Part shown: positions 45,177 through 54,596 of the stretch, one piece after another | How positions within the stretch are numbered: the stretch's first letter is position 1 | How the letters are laid out: the number at the start of each line of letters is the position of its first letter | The notes under the pieces: generated by a model | Databases searched by the model: none | What the model saw: only the letters and a program-made list of their open reading frames with translations | What the model was told of the DNA's origin: nothing | Translations under genes and position numbers: made by a program | Assembly: GCA_052118425.1 (NCBI GenBank) | Contig: JBQKHF010000009.1 | Strand: one strand, 5' to 3' | DNA length: 64,000 bases | Source of the DNA: Roseburia_C sp900315735 | GTDB taxonomy: Bacteria; Bacillota; Clostridia; Lachnospirales; Lachnospiraceae

Positions 45177-45719
45177 TTACTCTATGTTGTCAGAAAACAA
45201 ATCCCGGTAATCCTCCGGCATAAAGCGATGATAGATGATATGGCAGCCCTCATCCTTAAAACAATAATAGTAGGAATCCTCTCCACTTTCAAAATAAATG
45301 AGATAGTCAAAATCCTCCGTCTCAATTTTTTCAAAATGTATCTTCTCGCCGGTTTCTAAGAACAGCTTATGAATGTCCTCTATGGTGCAAGGATGTGTCT
45401 GCAGTAGGGTGACAAGCTTTTCAATAAAGGAATTCTTACCTTCCTTTTCATGCACATATTCTGCGCCTTCTTCCGGCACTACAAAGCAAAAACGATCCTT
45501 ATTTCTGCTGATTTCCACTCTGCCAAGCCGCATTCCTGCTGCTTCATAAAATTCTTTTTCCAATTCTTCTGTTGGTTTTCCACTTACTTCTTCTCCTAAG
45601 AAATGTTTTAAGGAACTTAAAGGATAATATAACCTTATTTTTTCCTTCCGGTATCCAAGCTTTACCTGCTCTTCCTGTATGAAATCTATAATCCCTTTTT
45701 CTAATCTGCTATAATCCAT
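45177..45719 (-). CDS. DUF3877-like protein
   Basis: A 180-residue cytoplasmic protein with no membrane segment, rich in Glu, Lys and Tyr, starting MDYSRLEKGIIDFI at an ATG with AAAGGAG seven bases upstream. The pattern (LGYRKEKIRLYYPLSSL near 20, CTIEDIHKLF near 112, YYYCFKDEGCHIIYHRF near 155) resembles the DUF3877 family of Clostridia; I hold this assignment loosely. Function unknown. It lies 94 bp downstream of a lipoprotein gene. Confidence 0.65.
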   Translation of the reverse strand: MDYSRLEKGIIDFIQEEQVKLGYRKEKIRLYYPLSSLKHFLGEEVSGKPTEELEKEFYEAAGMRLGRVEISRNKDRFCFVVPEEGAEYVHEKEGKNSFIEKLVTLLQTHPCTIEDIHKLFLETGEKIHFEKIETEDFDYLIYFESGEDSYYYCFKDEGCHIIYHRFMPEDYRDLFSDNIE

Positions 45720-45813
45720 TGTTTTCTCCTTTAGACGTGGAAAAACAGAACCACCTTTCGACGATTCTGTTTCATGCTGATACAAAGTAAGCTTTGCCCA
45801 CTTTGCCCAGTTT

Positions 45814-46689
45814 CTATTCTGCATTGATATAATCATAATCCCGGTCTAACTCGATTGCCACACTACCATCGTTGATTACGCCATCAAATATATGTGCTTC
45901 ATCTGTTCCAAGACCGTTTACAATTCCATTTTCATATTCTTCCGCAGTACGCTGTGTCTGCAATACAAAAAGCAGTCCCTTATACTCTGCCGGTGCTGTT
46001 ACGGTATAAGTCTCTTTTATTTCATAATAAGTCACCATTGGATACTCACTGCCATCTTCCACCGTCCAGTCACCAAATGTTGTCTCGGTATCTTCTGTGG
46101 CTGCTACCTGATATGTTGTACCCGCATAAGCCACTTCTGCCATCATAGCCGTGGAACTGTCTGTTGCCGGCACATGCTGTGGCAGCACCATTCCGGTAGT
46201 CGCATCCACAAGGCTGATGTCTTCATATTCGATATACGCTTCTGCATTGGTCTGTATTCCATTCCATGGAATCTTTGCAGATAAAGTAACCGTATAAACC
46301 GTATTTCCTTCTTCGTCTGCCTCAGAACGATTCCAGCTTATCTCATACTCTGCCTGATTTAAATGATTGGTAAAATCAGATGCCTGCACAAAGGTCTCAC
46401 CATCCATGGTTCCTGCCATATTGTATACATTGACATTTTTTATCACAGCAGTATTCTCTTCGGTTTCCATTTTATGCTGGTACATACCGGATGAAACATA
46501 CCAGGTATCTTCCTTAAGATTTTCCTGCGCCTTTGTTTCTGTCTCTGTAGCATTGATTCCTTCCACCGCTTCTGTCTCTGTGTTTCCTGCTGCTTCCTTG
46601 TCTGCATCTTTCTCCTTTGGTCCGCATCCATCCAACATTCCAAGTACGACAATACAAATCAAAGCTGCCGCCCATATTTTCTTCTTCAT
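45814..46689 (-). CDS. Secreted lipoprotein of unknown function
   Basis: A 291-residue protein with a signal peptide and lipobox (GMLDGC, Cys near 22), a Glu/Thr/Ala-rich linker (about 25-65), and a beta-rich domain that contains one GTTYQV and one AYIEYEDISLVD segment. No known domain recognised. AAGGAG precedes the ATG. It has its own strong promoter and is followed by the DUF3877-like gene. The predicted leader has a hairpin (TGCGA/TCGCA extended by CCC/GGG). Confidence 0.72.
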   Translation of the reverse strand: MKKKIWAAALICIVVLGMLDGCGPKEKDADKEAAGNTETEAVEGINATETETKAQENLKEDTWYVSSGMYQHKMETEENTAVIKNVNVYNMAGTMDGETFVQASDFTNHLNQAEYEISWNRSEADEEGNTVYTVTLSAKIPWNGIQTNAEAYIEYEDISLVDATTGMVLPQHVPATDSSTAMMAEVAYAGTTYQVAATEDTETTFGDWTVEDGSEYPMVTYYEIKETYTVTAPAEYKGLLFVLQTQRTAEEYENGIVNGLGTDEAHIFDGVINDGSVAIELDRDYDYINAE

Positions 46690-46769
46690 TTCCTGCTCCT
46701 TCATTCTATCCATAAAACAATATATTCATTTTTATCCCCATATGCGATTGGTCGCACACGGGCTTTACG

Positions 46770-46798
46770 ATTATACCGTAGATGAAGGGGAAGTGCAA
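46770..46798 (-). promoter_or_regulatory. Promoter of the lipoprotein gene
   Basis: TTGCAC and a perfect TATAAT with 17-bp spacing on the minus strand, 81 bp upstream of the start. The leader between them holds a GC-rich hairpin (CCC..TGCGA, CCAA loop, TCGCA..GGG). Confidence 0.6.
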
Positions 46799-46845
46799 GG
46801 AGTATCTGCTTTCCTGCATTACTTTTAAAGTCTCCCTGCAAATGG

Positions 46846-46882
46846 AAAACGGTCCTTTGACCTAATCAAAAGACCGCTTTTT
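46846..46882. terminator. prfA terminator
   Basis: CGGTC and TTTGA pair with TCAAA and GACCG around a single mismatch (CCTAA loop), with four T on the minus strand and five T on the plus strand. It lies 13 bp after the prfA stop. Confidence 0.75.
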
Positions 46883-46894
46883 ATATAATTTTTA

Positions 46895-47968
46895 TTAATT
46901 CTCATTCATCTTCGCTAATTTTGCTGCCTGGTCGGCTGCAATCAGCGCATCTAAGATTTCCTGAATATCACCATTCATAATCTTATCCAGTTTGTAAAGA
47001 GTAAGATTAATTCTGTGGTCGGTTACACGTCCCTGTGGGAAGTTGTAAGTACGAATCTTCTCAGAACGGTCACCGGTACCAATCTGGCTTCTTCTGGCTT
47101 CTGCTTCTGCATCATGCGCCTTCTGGCATTCTATGTCGTATAATTTGGCACGTAAAAGTGCAAATGCTTTCTCTTTATTCTGAAGCTGTGATTTTTCTGT
47201 CTGGCTGTAGATTACAATTCCGGTTGGATAATGGGTCAGACGAACTGCAGAGTCTGTAGTATTGACACACTGTCCACCGTTTCCGGATGCACGCATAACG
47301 TCGATTCGGATATCCTTTTCATCAATCTGGACATCAACTTCTTCTGCCTCCGGCATTACTGCTACTGTAATGGTAGACGTATGGATACGTCCACCGGACT
47401 CTGTCTCAGGCACACGCTGTACACGATGTACACCGGATTCATATTTCATAACAGAGTAAGCACCCTGTCCGGTAATCATGAAAGTAACACTCTTCATTCC
47501 ACCGATTCCGATTTCTTCGCACTCCATTGTCTCTACTTTCCATCGTCTGCCTTCAGCATAATGGACATACATACGATAAATCTCAGCTGCAAATAAAGCA
47601 GCTTCATCTCCGCCGGCACCAGCACGGATTTCCACAATAACGTTCTTGTCATCATTCGGGTCTTTTGGAAGAAGAAGAATTTTTAGTTTCTGCTCTAATT
47701 CTTCTACTCTTGCTTTGGAATCATTTAACTCTTCCTTTGCAAGCTCCTTCATTTCTTCATCTGTTTCTTCGTCCAGCATAGCAAGAGAATCTTCAATATT
47801 CTGCTTACACTGTTTATATTCTTTATAAGCTTCCACGATAGGAGTTAAATCGCTCTGCTCCTTCATCAGCTTACGAAAACGCTCCGGATTATTTGCCACA
47901 TCCGGTTCACTTAACTCACTCATCAACTCTTCATAACGAATCAATAAATCCTCTAAACGATCAAACAT
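46895..47968 (-). CDS. prfA: Peptide chain release factor 1
   Basis: RF1 recognises UAA/UAG. The 357 residues include the codon-recognition PxT motif in QRVPETESGG (here PET rather than PAT) and the catalytic GGQ in RASGNGGQCVNTTDSAVR (Gln methylated by PrmC). Domain order and length are normal. It starts one base after the prmC stop. Confidence 0.96.
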   Translation of the reverse strand: MFDRLEDLLIRYEELMSELSEPDVANNPERFRKLMKEQSDLTPIVEAYKEYKQCKQNIEDSLAMLDEETDEEMKELAKEELNDSKARVEELEQKLKILLLPKDPNDDKNVIVEIRAGAGGDEAALFAAEIYRMYVHYAEGRRWKVETMECEEIGIGGMKSVTFMITGQGAYSVMKYESGVHRVQRVPETESGGRIHTSTITVAVMPEAEEVDVQIDEKDIRIDVMRASGNGGQCVNTTDSAVRLTHYPTGIVIYSQTEKSQLQNKEKAFALLRAKLYDIECQKAHDAEAEARRSQIGTGDRSEKIRTYNFPQGRVTDHRINLTLYKLDKIMNGDIQEILDALIAADQAAKLAKMNEN

Positions 47969-47969
47969 T

Positions 47970-48800
47970 TTAATTTCCTTTCCCTTTTACCACACGGTCA
48001 TTTCGTGCAAGGTCTTTGATTACTTCAACTTCTGTAAATCCAGCATTACGCATCAGCTCAGAGACTGCTTCTCCCTGGTCATATCCGATTTCCATGTAAA
48101 CATATCCGCCAGGATTCAAATAATCCTTTACCTGTCCGGCAATCTTCCGATAAAAATCAAGGCCATCCGCTCCGCCATCTAATGCGTTTTCCGGCTCAAA
48201 ATCCCGCACCTCCGGCATCAGTGACAGAATCTCTCCTGTCGGGATATATGGTGGATTTGCCATAATGACATCAAAGGTCTCTGTTATATTATCAAATAAA
48301 TCACTCCGTACCCACTCGGCATCCACTTCATGCAGCTTTGCGTTTTCCTTCGCTACTAATAAAGCTGTTTTGGAAATGTCGCTTCCCATACCGGTAAGTT
48401 CCGGTGCATTTTTCAACACACTAATCAATACACAACCAGACCCTGTACAAAGGTCTAATACTTTCATCCCCGGCTTTACAACCTTCAATACCTGCTCCAC
48501 TAAAGTCTCGGTATCCTGCCGTGGTATCAGAACATTGGAATTTACTTTGAATCGAAGCCCCATAAATTCCTGTTCTCCAATAATATACTGTAATGGAATA
48601 TGCTCCGCGCGTTTCTGCACTGCAATCTCATATTCCTTCTGAGCATCCTGTGTAATATCTTCTTCCCCGTGAACGTAGTAGTAACTGCGTTCAATCTTGC
48701 ATACCATCTGTAAAAGATACCATGCATCCAGTGCGGCATCCGGTACTCCGGCATCTGTAAGACACTTCGTACCAAATTCCACTGCCTCTCTATAAGTCAT
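47970..48800 (-). CDS. prmC: Release factor glutamine methyltransferase
   Basis: PrmC methylates the GGQ glutamine of RF1/RF2. The 276-residue protein has an N-terminal helical domain, the SAM-binding VLDLCTGSGCVLIS (about 115) and the catalytic NPPYIP motif (about 185). Its ribosome site is weak. It lies 18 bp downstream of DUF1385 and directly before prfA; many Firmicutes have prfA first, so the order here is reversed. Confidence 0.95.
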   Translation of the reverse strand: MTYREAVEFGTKCLTDAGVPDAALDAWYLLQMVCKIERSYYYVHGEEDITQDAQKEYEIAVQKRAEHIPLQYIIGEQEFMGLRFKVNSNVLIPRQDTETLVEQVLKVVKPGMKVLDLCTGSGCVLISVLKNAPELTGMGSDISKTALLVAKENAKLHEVDAEWVRSDLFDNITETFDVIMANPPYIPTGEILSLMPEVRDFEPENALDGGADGLDFYRKIAGQVKDYLNPGGYVYMEIGYDQGEAVSELMRNAGFTEVEVIKDLARNDRVVKGKGN

Positions 48801-48818
48801 ATATTACGCCCTTTTCTT

Positions 48819-49739
48819 TTACATTTCGCTCAAATATTTTCTCCAGTCAAATACTGCTTCCACGGAAGCAATACCAACTTCAATCATAGAATCATCCGGT
48901 TCTCTTGTTGTAAGTTTCTGTAACCATAATCCCGGTTTACTCAAGAAATTCACTACCGGATTATCACTCTTTCCGGCAAGCCGGATAAATTCATATGACA
49001 CACCAGCAATCACCGGTATTAGCAGTAAACGAAGTACTACCTTTAAAATCCGGCTCTTTACATCAATAAATGCAAAGAAAATAATACTGATAATCATTAC
49101 AAATAAGAGAAAACTCGTGCCACACCGCTTATGCAGTCTGGAACTCTTTCTCACGTTTTCTACATTCAATTCCATTCCATGTTCAATGCAGTTAATGCAT
49201 TTGTGCTCTGCCCCATGATACATGAATACACGCTGGATATCCTTCATTAAGGAAATCGAAGCAATATATGCCAAAAAGATAATCATTCGGATGACACCTT
49301 CAATCAATGCCAGCACCACATGGGATGTAATAAATTTCTGAAAAATCAAAGAAAGATAATATGGCAGAATCATAAAGATTCCAATGGCAAGCACAAATGA
49401 AAATGCAACGGTAATGCCCATTTCTGCTTTTTCTTTTTTTGCTGCTGCCTCTTTTGATAATTCTTTCTTTTTTGCTTTGGTATCTTCCTCATCCTCTTCA
49501 AAGAAAGATGCGGAATATGTAAGCGTTGATATTCCAAGTACCAAAGACTCCACAAAGCTTAACACACCACGTAAAATCGGAATGTTATGCAGTGTCTTAT
49601 TTTTAATCAGTCCATAATACTCTTTAGTATCAACGGTAATCTCTCCATCCGGCTTCCGGACTGCCACGGCGTACTTTTCTTTATTTTTCATCATTACGCC
49701 TTCTAAAACTGCCTGTCCACCGATTCCCGAATATTTCAT
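48819..49739 (-). CDS. DUF1385 family membrane protein
   Basis: A 306-residue membrane protein beginning IGGQAVLEGVMMKN, the diagnostic DUF1385 N-terminus. It has an amphipathic and charged region around 85-105 (KAKKKELSKEAAAKKEK), then about four membrane helices. The conserved motif with the histidine-cysteine set MYHGAEHKCINCIEHG (about 180) suggests metal binding, and RLHKRCGTSFLL follows. Function unknown. Found between rpmE and the prmC/prfA pair in many Clostridia. Confidence 0.9.
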   Translation of the reverse strand: MKYSGIGGQAVLEGVMMKNKEKYAVAVRKPDGEITVDTKEYYGLIKNKTLHNIPILRGVLSFVESLVLGISTLTYSASFFEEDEEDTKAKKKELSKEAAAKKEKAEMGITVAFSFVLAIGIFMILPYYLSLIFQKFITSHVVLALIEGVIRMIIFLAYIASISLMKDIQRVFMYHGAEHKCINCIEHGMELNVENVRKSSRLHKRCGTSFLLFVMIISIIFFAFIDVKSRILKVVLRLLLIPVIAGVSYEFIRLAGKSDNPVVNFLSKPGLWLQKLTTREPDDSMIEVGIASVEAVFDWRKYLSEM

Positions 49740-49762
49740 GTGTGACCTCTCTTCCTGTTTCT

Positions 49763-49794
49763 AAAAAAAGGTTGAGATTAGAAACCTCAACCTT
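49763..49794 (-). terminator. rpmE terminator
   Basis: AAGGTTGAG pairs with CTCAACCTT (9 bp) and is followed by seven T on the minus strand. It separates rpmE from DUF1385. Confidence 0.85.
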
Positions 49795-49819
49795 ATCTTT
49801 CAGTCACATTGTGCAATTT

Positions 49820-50020
49820 CTATTTCATGCCGTATTTCTTATTGAACTGCTCAATACGTCCACGAGCCTGGTTAGCTTTCTGCTGTCCAGTATAGAATGG
49901 ATGGCATTTGGAACAAATTTCAACGTGAATATCCTCTTTGGTTGAACCAGTTACGAATGTGTTACCACAGTTACATGTAACTGTTGCCTGATAATAATCT
50001 GGATGGATTCCTTCTCTCAT
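49820..50020 (-). CDS. rpmE: Large ribosomal subunit protein bL31, zinc-binding form
   Basis: 66 residues starting MREGIHPDYYQATVTC. The cysteines in TCNCGNTF and CSKCHPFYTG mark the zinc-containing (C+) paralogue that is replaced by the C- form under zinc limitation in Bacillus. The ATG follows AGAGGTG; a GTG three codons earlier is less well placed. It has its own promoter just beyond the rho stop. Confidence 0.95.
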   Translation of the reverse strand: MREGIHPDYYQATVTCNCGNTFVTGSTKEDIHVEICSKCHPFYTGQQKANQARGRIEQFNKKYGMK

Positions 50021-50041
50021 GTCTCTCACCTCTCATATATG

Positions 50042-50056
50042 AATTGCTTCGCAATT
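50042..50056 (-). promoter_or_regulatory. Hairpin in the rpmE leader
   Basis: AATTGC pairs with GCAATT around a 3-nt loop, about 12 nt upstream of the ribosome site in a leader of roughly 90 nt. Structured L31 leaders used for autoregulation are known in Firmicutes, but I cannot confirm a match to that RNA family. Confidence 0.35.
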
Positions 50057-50114
50057 ACGACATTTGTCTAATTTAAGTGCGATACTGTTTAGTTTCCGAA
50101 TAAACAGCTTATTC

Positions 50115-50143
50115 ATTGTAGCATAGGAAAAGCTGTTATGCAA
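50115..50143 (-). promoter_or_regulatory. rpmE promoter
   Basis: TTGCAT and TACAAT with 17-bp spacing on the minus strand, beginning seven bases after the rho stop codon. Confidence 0.6.
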
Positions 50144-50149
50144 GTGTTT

Positions 50150-51628
50150 TTAAATAAATTTTGTCTTTTTTACGGTCTGGATGTATTCCCGGTTATTTTT
50201 CGTCCGGACAAACATATTTAAGATGCTCTCAACTGCTTCATCAGTACGCATGCCATTGATTGCTTTACGCATAATAAATACAGCCTCCTGCTCTTCCTGT
50301 GTCAGTAAGAGGTCTTCTCTTCTTGTACCGGATTTTACAATGTCAATTGCAGGGAATACACGTTTCTCAGATAACTTACGGTCAAGCACCAGTTCCATGT
50401 TACCGGTTCCCTTAAATTCCTCGTAAACAACATCATCCATCTTGCTTCCGGTATCTACCAGTGCTGTTGCAAGAATCGTAAGGCTTCCGCCCTCACGCAT
50501 ATTACGTGCTGCACCAAAGAAACGCTTCGGCATATGGAGGGCTGCCGGGTCAAGACCACCGGATAAGGTTCTTCCACTTGGCGGAACTGTAAGGTTATAT
50601 GCTCTTGCAAGTCTTGTAATACTGTCTAAGAGAATCATAACATCCTTCTTATGTTCTACCAGACGTTTTGCCCTCTCAATTACCATCTCGGATACTCTCT
50701 TATGATGCTCCGGCAATTCGTCAAAGGTAGAATAAATAACTTCTACATTTGGTCCTTCAATTGCTTCCTTAATATCGGTAACTTCCTCCGGCCGCTCATC
50801 AATTAATAAGATAATCAGATGCATCTCCGGATTATTCTGCTTTACTGCCTGTGCCACACCTTTTAATAATGTAGTCTTACCTGCTTTTGGTGGGGAAACA
50901 ATCATTCCACGCTGTCCCTTACCAATCGGAGATACTAAATCTACAATTCGCATTGCCATTGCACTATGGCTTGTCTCAAGCCGTATTCTCTCATCCGGGA
51001 AAATCGGAGTTAAATCTTCAAAATTCTTCCGCTTTACAGCCTCTGACGGATGCAGGTCATTAATAGAAGTAATGTATAATAATGCAGAGAATTTTTCAGC
51101 CTGTGTCTTAATTCTGGTATTTCCGGTCACAATATCTCCGGTTTTCAGATTGAACTTACGAATCTGGGATGGAGAAACATAGACATCATGCTCTCCCGGC
51201 AGATAATTTTCACAACGGATAAATCCGAATCCATCCGGCATAACTTCAAGAATTCCATGTGCCTTCACACCGCTGTCTAAGTCCTTGTTTTCTTCTGCCA
51301 CACGCTCCGTTTCATCTTTTTCCGAAATATGCTCATCCGGTGTATGTCTTACTGTGCTTCGACGCATCTCGCCCTCATGTCCCCTCGCTGCATTTTCCCG
51401 GTGCGGACGTTCTGCGCGATAGGTTCTGGTTTCTGCTACCTGCTCCGTAGTTTCTGTTGTACCTTCTGCTTCTTTCTTTGCTTCCTGCGCCTTTGCTTCC
51501 TTTTCATCTTCCGCCAGCATAGCTTCTACTAATTCAGCTTTCTTTAAGGTAGAAATTCCTTTCATTCCCCTTGCTTTCGCCAGTTCACGCAACACTGCCG
51601 CAGAAAGACTTTCATACTTCTCTCTCAT
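50150..51628 (-). CDS. rho: Transcription termination factor Rho
   Basis: Hexameric RNA-dependent ATPase. The 492 residues show an N-terminal helical Rho_N domain (AAVLRELAKARGMKGISTLKK), a charged low-complexity linker (about 40-110, rich in E, R, A and T), the RNA-binding cold-shock domain (GILEVMPDGFGFIR), and a RecA-like ATPase with Walker A PPKAGKTTLLK and DSITRLARAYN. The linker insert is common in Clostridia. AAGGAG precedes the ATG. Confidence 0.96.
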   Translation of the reverse strand: MREKYESLSAAVLRELAKARGMKGISTLKKAELVEAMLAEDEKEAKAQEAKKEAEGTTETTEQVAETRTYRAERPHRENAARGHEGEMRRSTVRHTPDEHISEKDETERVAEENKDLDSGVKAHGILEVMPDGFGFIRCENYLPGEHDVYVSPSQIRKFNLKTGDIVTGNTRIKTQAEKFSALLYITSINDLHPSEAVKRKNFEDLTPIFPDERIRLETSHSAMAMRIVDLVSPIGKGQRGMIVSPPKAGKTTLLKGVAQAVKQNNPEMHLIILLIDERPEEVTDIKEAIEGPNVEVIYSTFDELPEHHKRVSEMVIERAKRLVEHKKDVMILLDSITRLARAYNLTVPPSGRTLSGGLDPAALHMPKRFFGAARNMREGGSLTILATALVDTGSKMDDVVYEEFKGTGNMELVLDRKLSEKRVFPAIDIVKSGTRREDLLLTQEEQEAVFIMRKAINGMRTDEAVESILNMFVRTKNNREYIQTVKKTKFI

Positions 51629-51765
51629 TCTATTCTCCTTACCTCTTGCTTATTTGATTATCTGCTAAATAATTGGGATTTCTTTTTGAAATAAAAATAA
51701 TTGGAACGTAAGATTCGTCTTTTCGTATTATACAACAGTTTCTTTCAAATAGGAAGTCCTTTTTC

Positions 51766-51794
51766 TTGCTTTAAAAATTTTTTAATGATATGAT
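51766..51794 (+). promoter_or_regulatory. Malic enzyme promoter
   Basis: TTGCTT and TATGAT with 17-bp spacing, 42 bp upstream of the malic enzyme ATG. On the other strand a TATAAT at 51727-51732 may serve rho, but its -35 is weak. Confidence 0.5.
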
Positions 51795-51836
51795 ACTAGA
51801 CGGAAGTAATCAATGGCTAAGAAAAGGAGACGAACT

Positions 51837-52988
51837 ATGGATACCAACGAAAAAGCAATTGAAATGCATAAAAAATGGAATGGAAAATTAGAAACCATCT
51901 CCAAGACACCGGTAAAGACCCGGGAAGATTTATCTATCGCATACACACCTGGTGTTGCGGCTCCTTGCCGTATCATCGCAGAAAATAAAGAAGAAGCTTA
52001 TACCTATACCATGAAGGCCAACACCGTTGCCGTTGTATCAGACGGAAGTGCTGTTCTTGGTCTTGGAAACATCGGACCGTACGCAGCCATGCCGGTTATG
52101 GAAGGAAAATGTGTACTGTTTAAAGAATTCGGAAATGTCAACGCTGTTCCAATCTGCCTTGACACACAGGATACCGAAGAAATTATAAAAACTGTTAAAA
52201 ATATTGCTCCGGGATTCGGCGGCATCAACTTAGAGGATATTTCCGCTCCACGTTGTTTTGAAATTGAAGAGCGTTTAAAGGAAATGCTTGATATTCCGGT
52301 CTTCCATGACGACCAGCATGGTACTGCTATTGTTGTTCTTGCCGGAATCATCAACGCATTAAAAGTAACCGGAAAAGGAAAAGAAAACTGCCGCGTTGTT
52401 GTAAATGGTGCCGGTTCTGCCGGTGTTGCCATCACCAAACTGTTACTGACTTACGGCTTTAAAAATGTTATTATGTGTGACCGCATGGGAATCATCGGCA
52501 AAGATTATCCTGACTTAAACTGGATGCAGAAGAAAATGACCGAAGTTACCAACCTTTCCAATGAATCCGGTACCCTTGCCGATGCATTAAAGGGTGCTGA
52601 TATCTTCGTTGGTGTTTCCGCACCGAATATTGTGACTCAGGAAATGGTTGCATCCATGAATAAAGATGCCATTCTTTTTGCCATGGCAAATCCTACTCCG
52701 GAAATCATGCCAGACCTTGCCAAAGCTGCAGGTGCTAAAGTGGTCGGAACCGGAAGAAGTGATTTCCCGAATCAGGTAAACAACGTCGTTGCTTTTCCGG
52801 GAATCTTCAAAGGTGCTTTAGAAGGACACGCTTCCCAGATTACAGAAGAAATGAAGCTTGCTGCTGCAAAAGCAATTGCAGGGTTAGTATCTGATGAAGA
52901 ATTAAATGAAGACTTTATTATGCCGGAAGCATTTGACCCGCGTGTTGCCGAAGTGGTAAGCCAGGCAGTCAAATCACACATCCGCTAA
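51837..52988 (+). CDS. NAD(P)-dependent malic enzyme
   Basis: Oxidative decarboxylation of malate to pyruvate. The 383-residue short bacterial form contains the catalytic Tyr in SIAYTPGVAAPC, the Lys and metal-binding blocks VLGLGNIGP and VFHDDQHGTAIV, and the Rossmann NGAGSAGVAITKLL. Start chosen at the ATG eight bases after GGAG. It overlaps the radical SAM gene by one base (TAATG). Cofactor preference cannot be told with certainty. Confidence 0.95.
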   Translation: MDTNEKAIEMHKKWNGKLETISKTPVKTREDLSIAYTPGVAAPCRIIAENKEEAYTYTMKANTVAVVSDGSAVLGLGNIGPYAAMPVMEGKCVLFKEFGNVNAVPICLDTQDTEEIIKTVKNIAPGFGGINLEDISAPRCFEIEERLKEMLDIPVFHDDQHGTAIVVLAGIINALKVTGKGKENCRVVVNGAGSAGVAITKLLLTYGFKNVIMCDRMGIIGKDYPDLNWMQKKMTEVTNLSNESGTLADALKGADIFVGVSAPNIVTQEMVASMNKDAILFAMANPTPEIMPDLAKAAGAKVVGTGRSDFPNQVNNVVAFPGIFKGALEGHASQITEEMKLAAAKAIAGLVSDEELNEDFIMPEAFDPRVAEVVSQAVKSHIR

Positions 52989-53932
52989 TGAAAAACGACA
53001 CGATTTCACTGTGGGGGGAGAAGCGCTACCACTCTCTGGACTACTATTTAAAAAATACCTATCACGAAAAGGTATACCGGATTGCATTAAATGCCGGACT
53101 CAGTTGTCCCAACCGTGACGGACGCTTAGATACCAGAGGCTGTATTTTCTGCTCTGCCGGTGGTTCCGGAGATTTTGCCGCCTCTCCCACACTTTCTATC
53201 AAAGAGCAGTTAGAATCTGAAAAAAAAATTCTGAAAGCCAAAAGAAACTGCAATAAATTCATTGCATATTTTCAGGCGTTTACGAATACTTATGGTTCTG
53301 TGGAACACCTGCGAGATCTTTATATGCAGGCAGTAAATGACCCGGATGTGGTTATTATTTCCATTGCCACAAGACCGGACTGTCTGCAGCCTGAGATTCT
53401 TTCACTGCTTGCCGAAATCAATGAAAAGAAAACCGTCTGGGTGGAACTTGGTTTACAGACAATCCATGATGACACCAGAGTGTTTACACGAAGCGGCTTT
53501 ACTTATGAGACTTTTCAAAAAAGTCTCTTCGCCCTTCACGCCCTTTCTATCAAGGTGATTGTTCATCTGATTTTAGGACTGCCCCACGAAACCAGAGAAA
53601 TGATGTCTGCTTCCGTTCAGGCAATTGCCAATCTCCCGGTCTGGGGAATCAAGCTACAGCTGCTTCATGTATTATCCGGCACCGATTTAGCCGCTTATTA
53701 TGAAAAGACGCATTTTCCGGTATTTTCCATGGATGAATACTGTGAAATGATTATTGACTGTCTGGAGCTTCTGCCGCCGGAAATGGTGATTCACCGGATT
53801 ACCGGCGATGGTCCGAAAGATTTACTGATTGCGCCGATGTGGAGCACCGGAAAACGGACTGTTTTAAATCAGATTCACCGCCGCTTAAAAGAACGGAATA
53901 CTTACCAGGGACGCTTAGCAACTAAGAGGTGA
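52988..53932 (+). CDS. YhcC/TIGR01212-family radical SAM protein
   Basis: A 314-residue radical SAM enzyme of unknown substrate. The cluster-binding cysteines lie in SCPNRDGRLDTRGCIFC (CPNR...CxxC spacing typical of the TIGR01212 group), followed by SIATRPDC and WVELGLQT motifs. Translation starts within the malic enzyme stop codon. The C-terminus is basic. Widely conserved and non-essential in other bacteria; a role in RNA or cofactor modification is speculation. Confidence 0.88.
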   Translation: MKNDTISLWGEKRYHSLDYYLKNTYHEKVYRIALNAGLSCPNRDGRLDTRGCIFCSAGGSGDFAASPTLSIKEQLESEKKILKAKRNCNKFIAYFQAFTNTYGSVEHLRDLYMQAVNDPDVVIISIATRPDCLQPEILSLLAEINEKKTVWVELGLQTIHDDTRVFTRSGFTYETFQKSLFALHALSIKVIVHLILGLPHETREMMSASVQAIANLPVWGIKLQLLHVLSGTDLAAYYEKTHFPVFSMDEYCEMIIDCLELLPPEMVIHRITGDGPKDLLIAPMWSTGKRTVLNQIHRRLKERNTYQGRLATKR

Positions 53933-53936
53933 TTTT

Positions 53937-54452
53937 ATGGCTGAACCAGCTACTTTATATAAATTAATTATTCTGCACATGCTTGAACATATTGATTTTC
54001 CATTGTCCAATGCGCAGATTTCAGATTTCTTTTTAGACCGGGAATATACCGACTACTTTACGATTCAGCAGGTCATTCACGATTTGATGGATTCCGGGCT
54101 TGTCCGTACGGAAAACACCCACAACAGTACACGGTATATCATCACTCCCGCCGGAAAAGAAACCCTGCATTTTTTCCATGACAAGATATCCCCTTCTATC
54201 GAAGAAGATATTGCCGCTTATTTTCAGGCAAACAAGCTTGCCATTAAAACAGAAAATGCATATCTTTCCGATTATTACAAAACTCCGGAACAGGAATACG
54301 GCGTGCGATGCCAGCTTCGTGAAAAAGGCCGTACCCGCCTTGACTTTACTTTAACCGTCCAGACAAAGGAACAGGCGGAAGCCATCTGCACCAACTGGCA
54401 GAATCAGGCGGATGATGTATTTGCCTGCCTGATGGATTTACTTTTAAAATAA
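53937..54452 (+). CDS. DUF4364 winged-helix protein
   Basis: A 171-residue protein with an N-terminal winged-helix domain (LYKLIILHMLEHIDFPLSNAQ to about 75) and a C-terminal alpha/beta domain (ending AICTNWQNQADDVFACLMDL). It resembles the DUF4364 family, common in Clostridia, related to PadR-like regulators. AGAGGTG precedes the ATG, four bases after the radical SAM gene stop. Target unknown. Confidence 0.82.
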   Translation: MAEPATLYKLIILHMLEHIDFPLSNAQISDFFLDREYTDYFTIQQVIHDLMDSGLVRTENTHNSTRYIITPAGKETLHFFHDKISPSIEEDIAAYFQANKLAIKTENAYLSDYYKTPEQEYGVRCQLREKGRTRLDFTLTVQTKEQAEAICTNWQNQADDVFACLMDLLLK

Positions 54453-54483
54453 ATTTCAAAAATAAATTCTATAAAGGAATCGC

Positions 54484-54529
54484 AAAAGCGGAACAATGAA
54501 AGGATTTCCCTTCTTCGTTCCGCTTTTTA
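54484..54529 (+). terminator. Terminator after DUF4364
   Basis: AAAAGCGGAAC pairs with GTTCCGCTTTT (11 bp) and is followed by T. The loop holds an inner GAAAGG/CCCTTC hairpin. A T-rich tract (54530-54600) follows up to the end of the convergent flavin-reductase gene. Confidence 0.85.
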
Positions 54530-54596
54530 TACTTTCAACTATTTTATTCTTTTTATTTTGTTTTTTTATTTTGTTCTTTTTCTATTTCTTCTTTTC

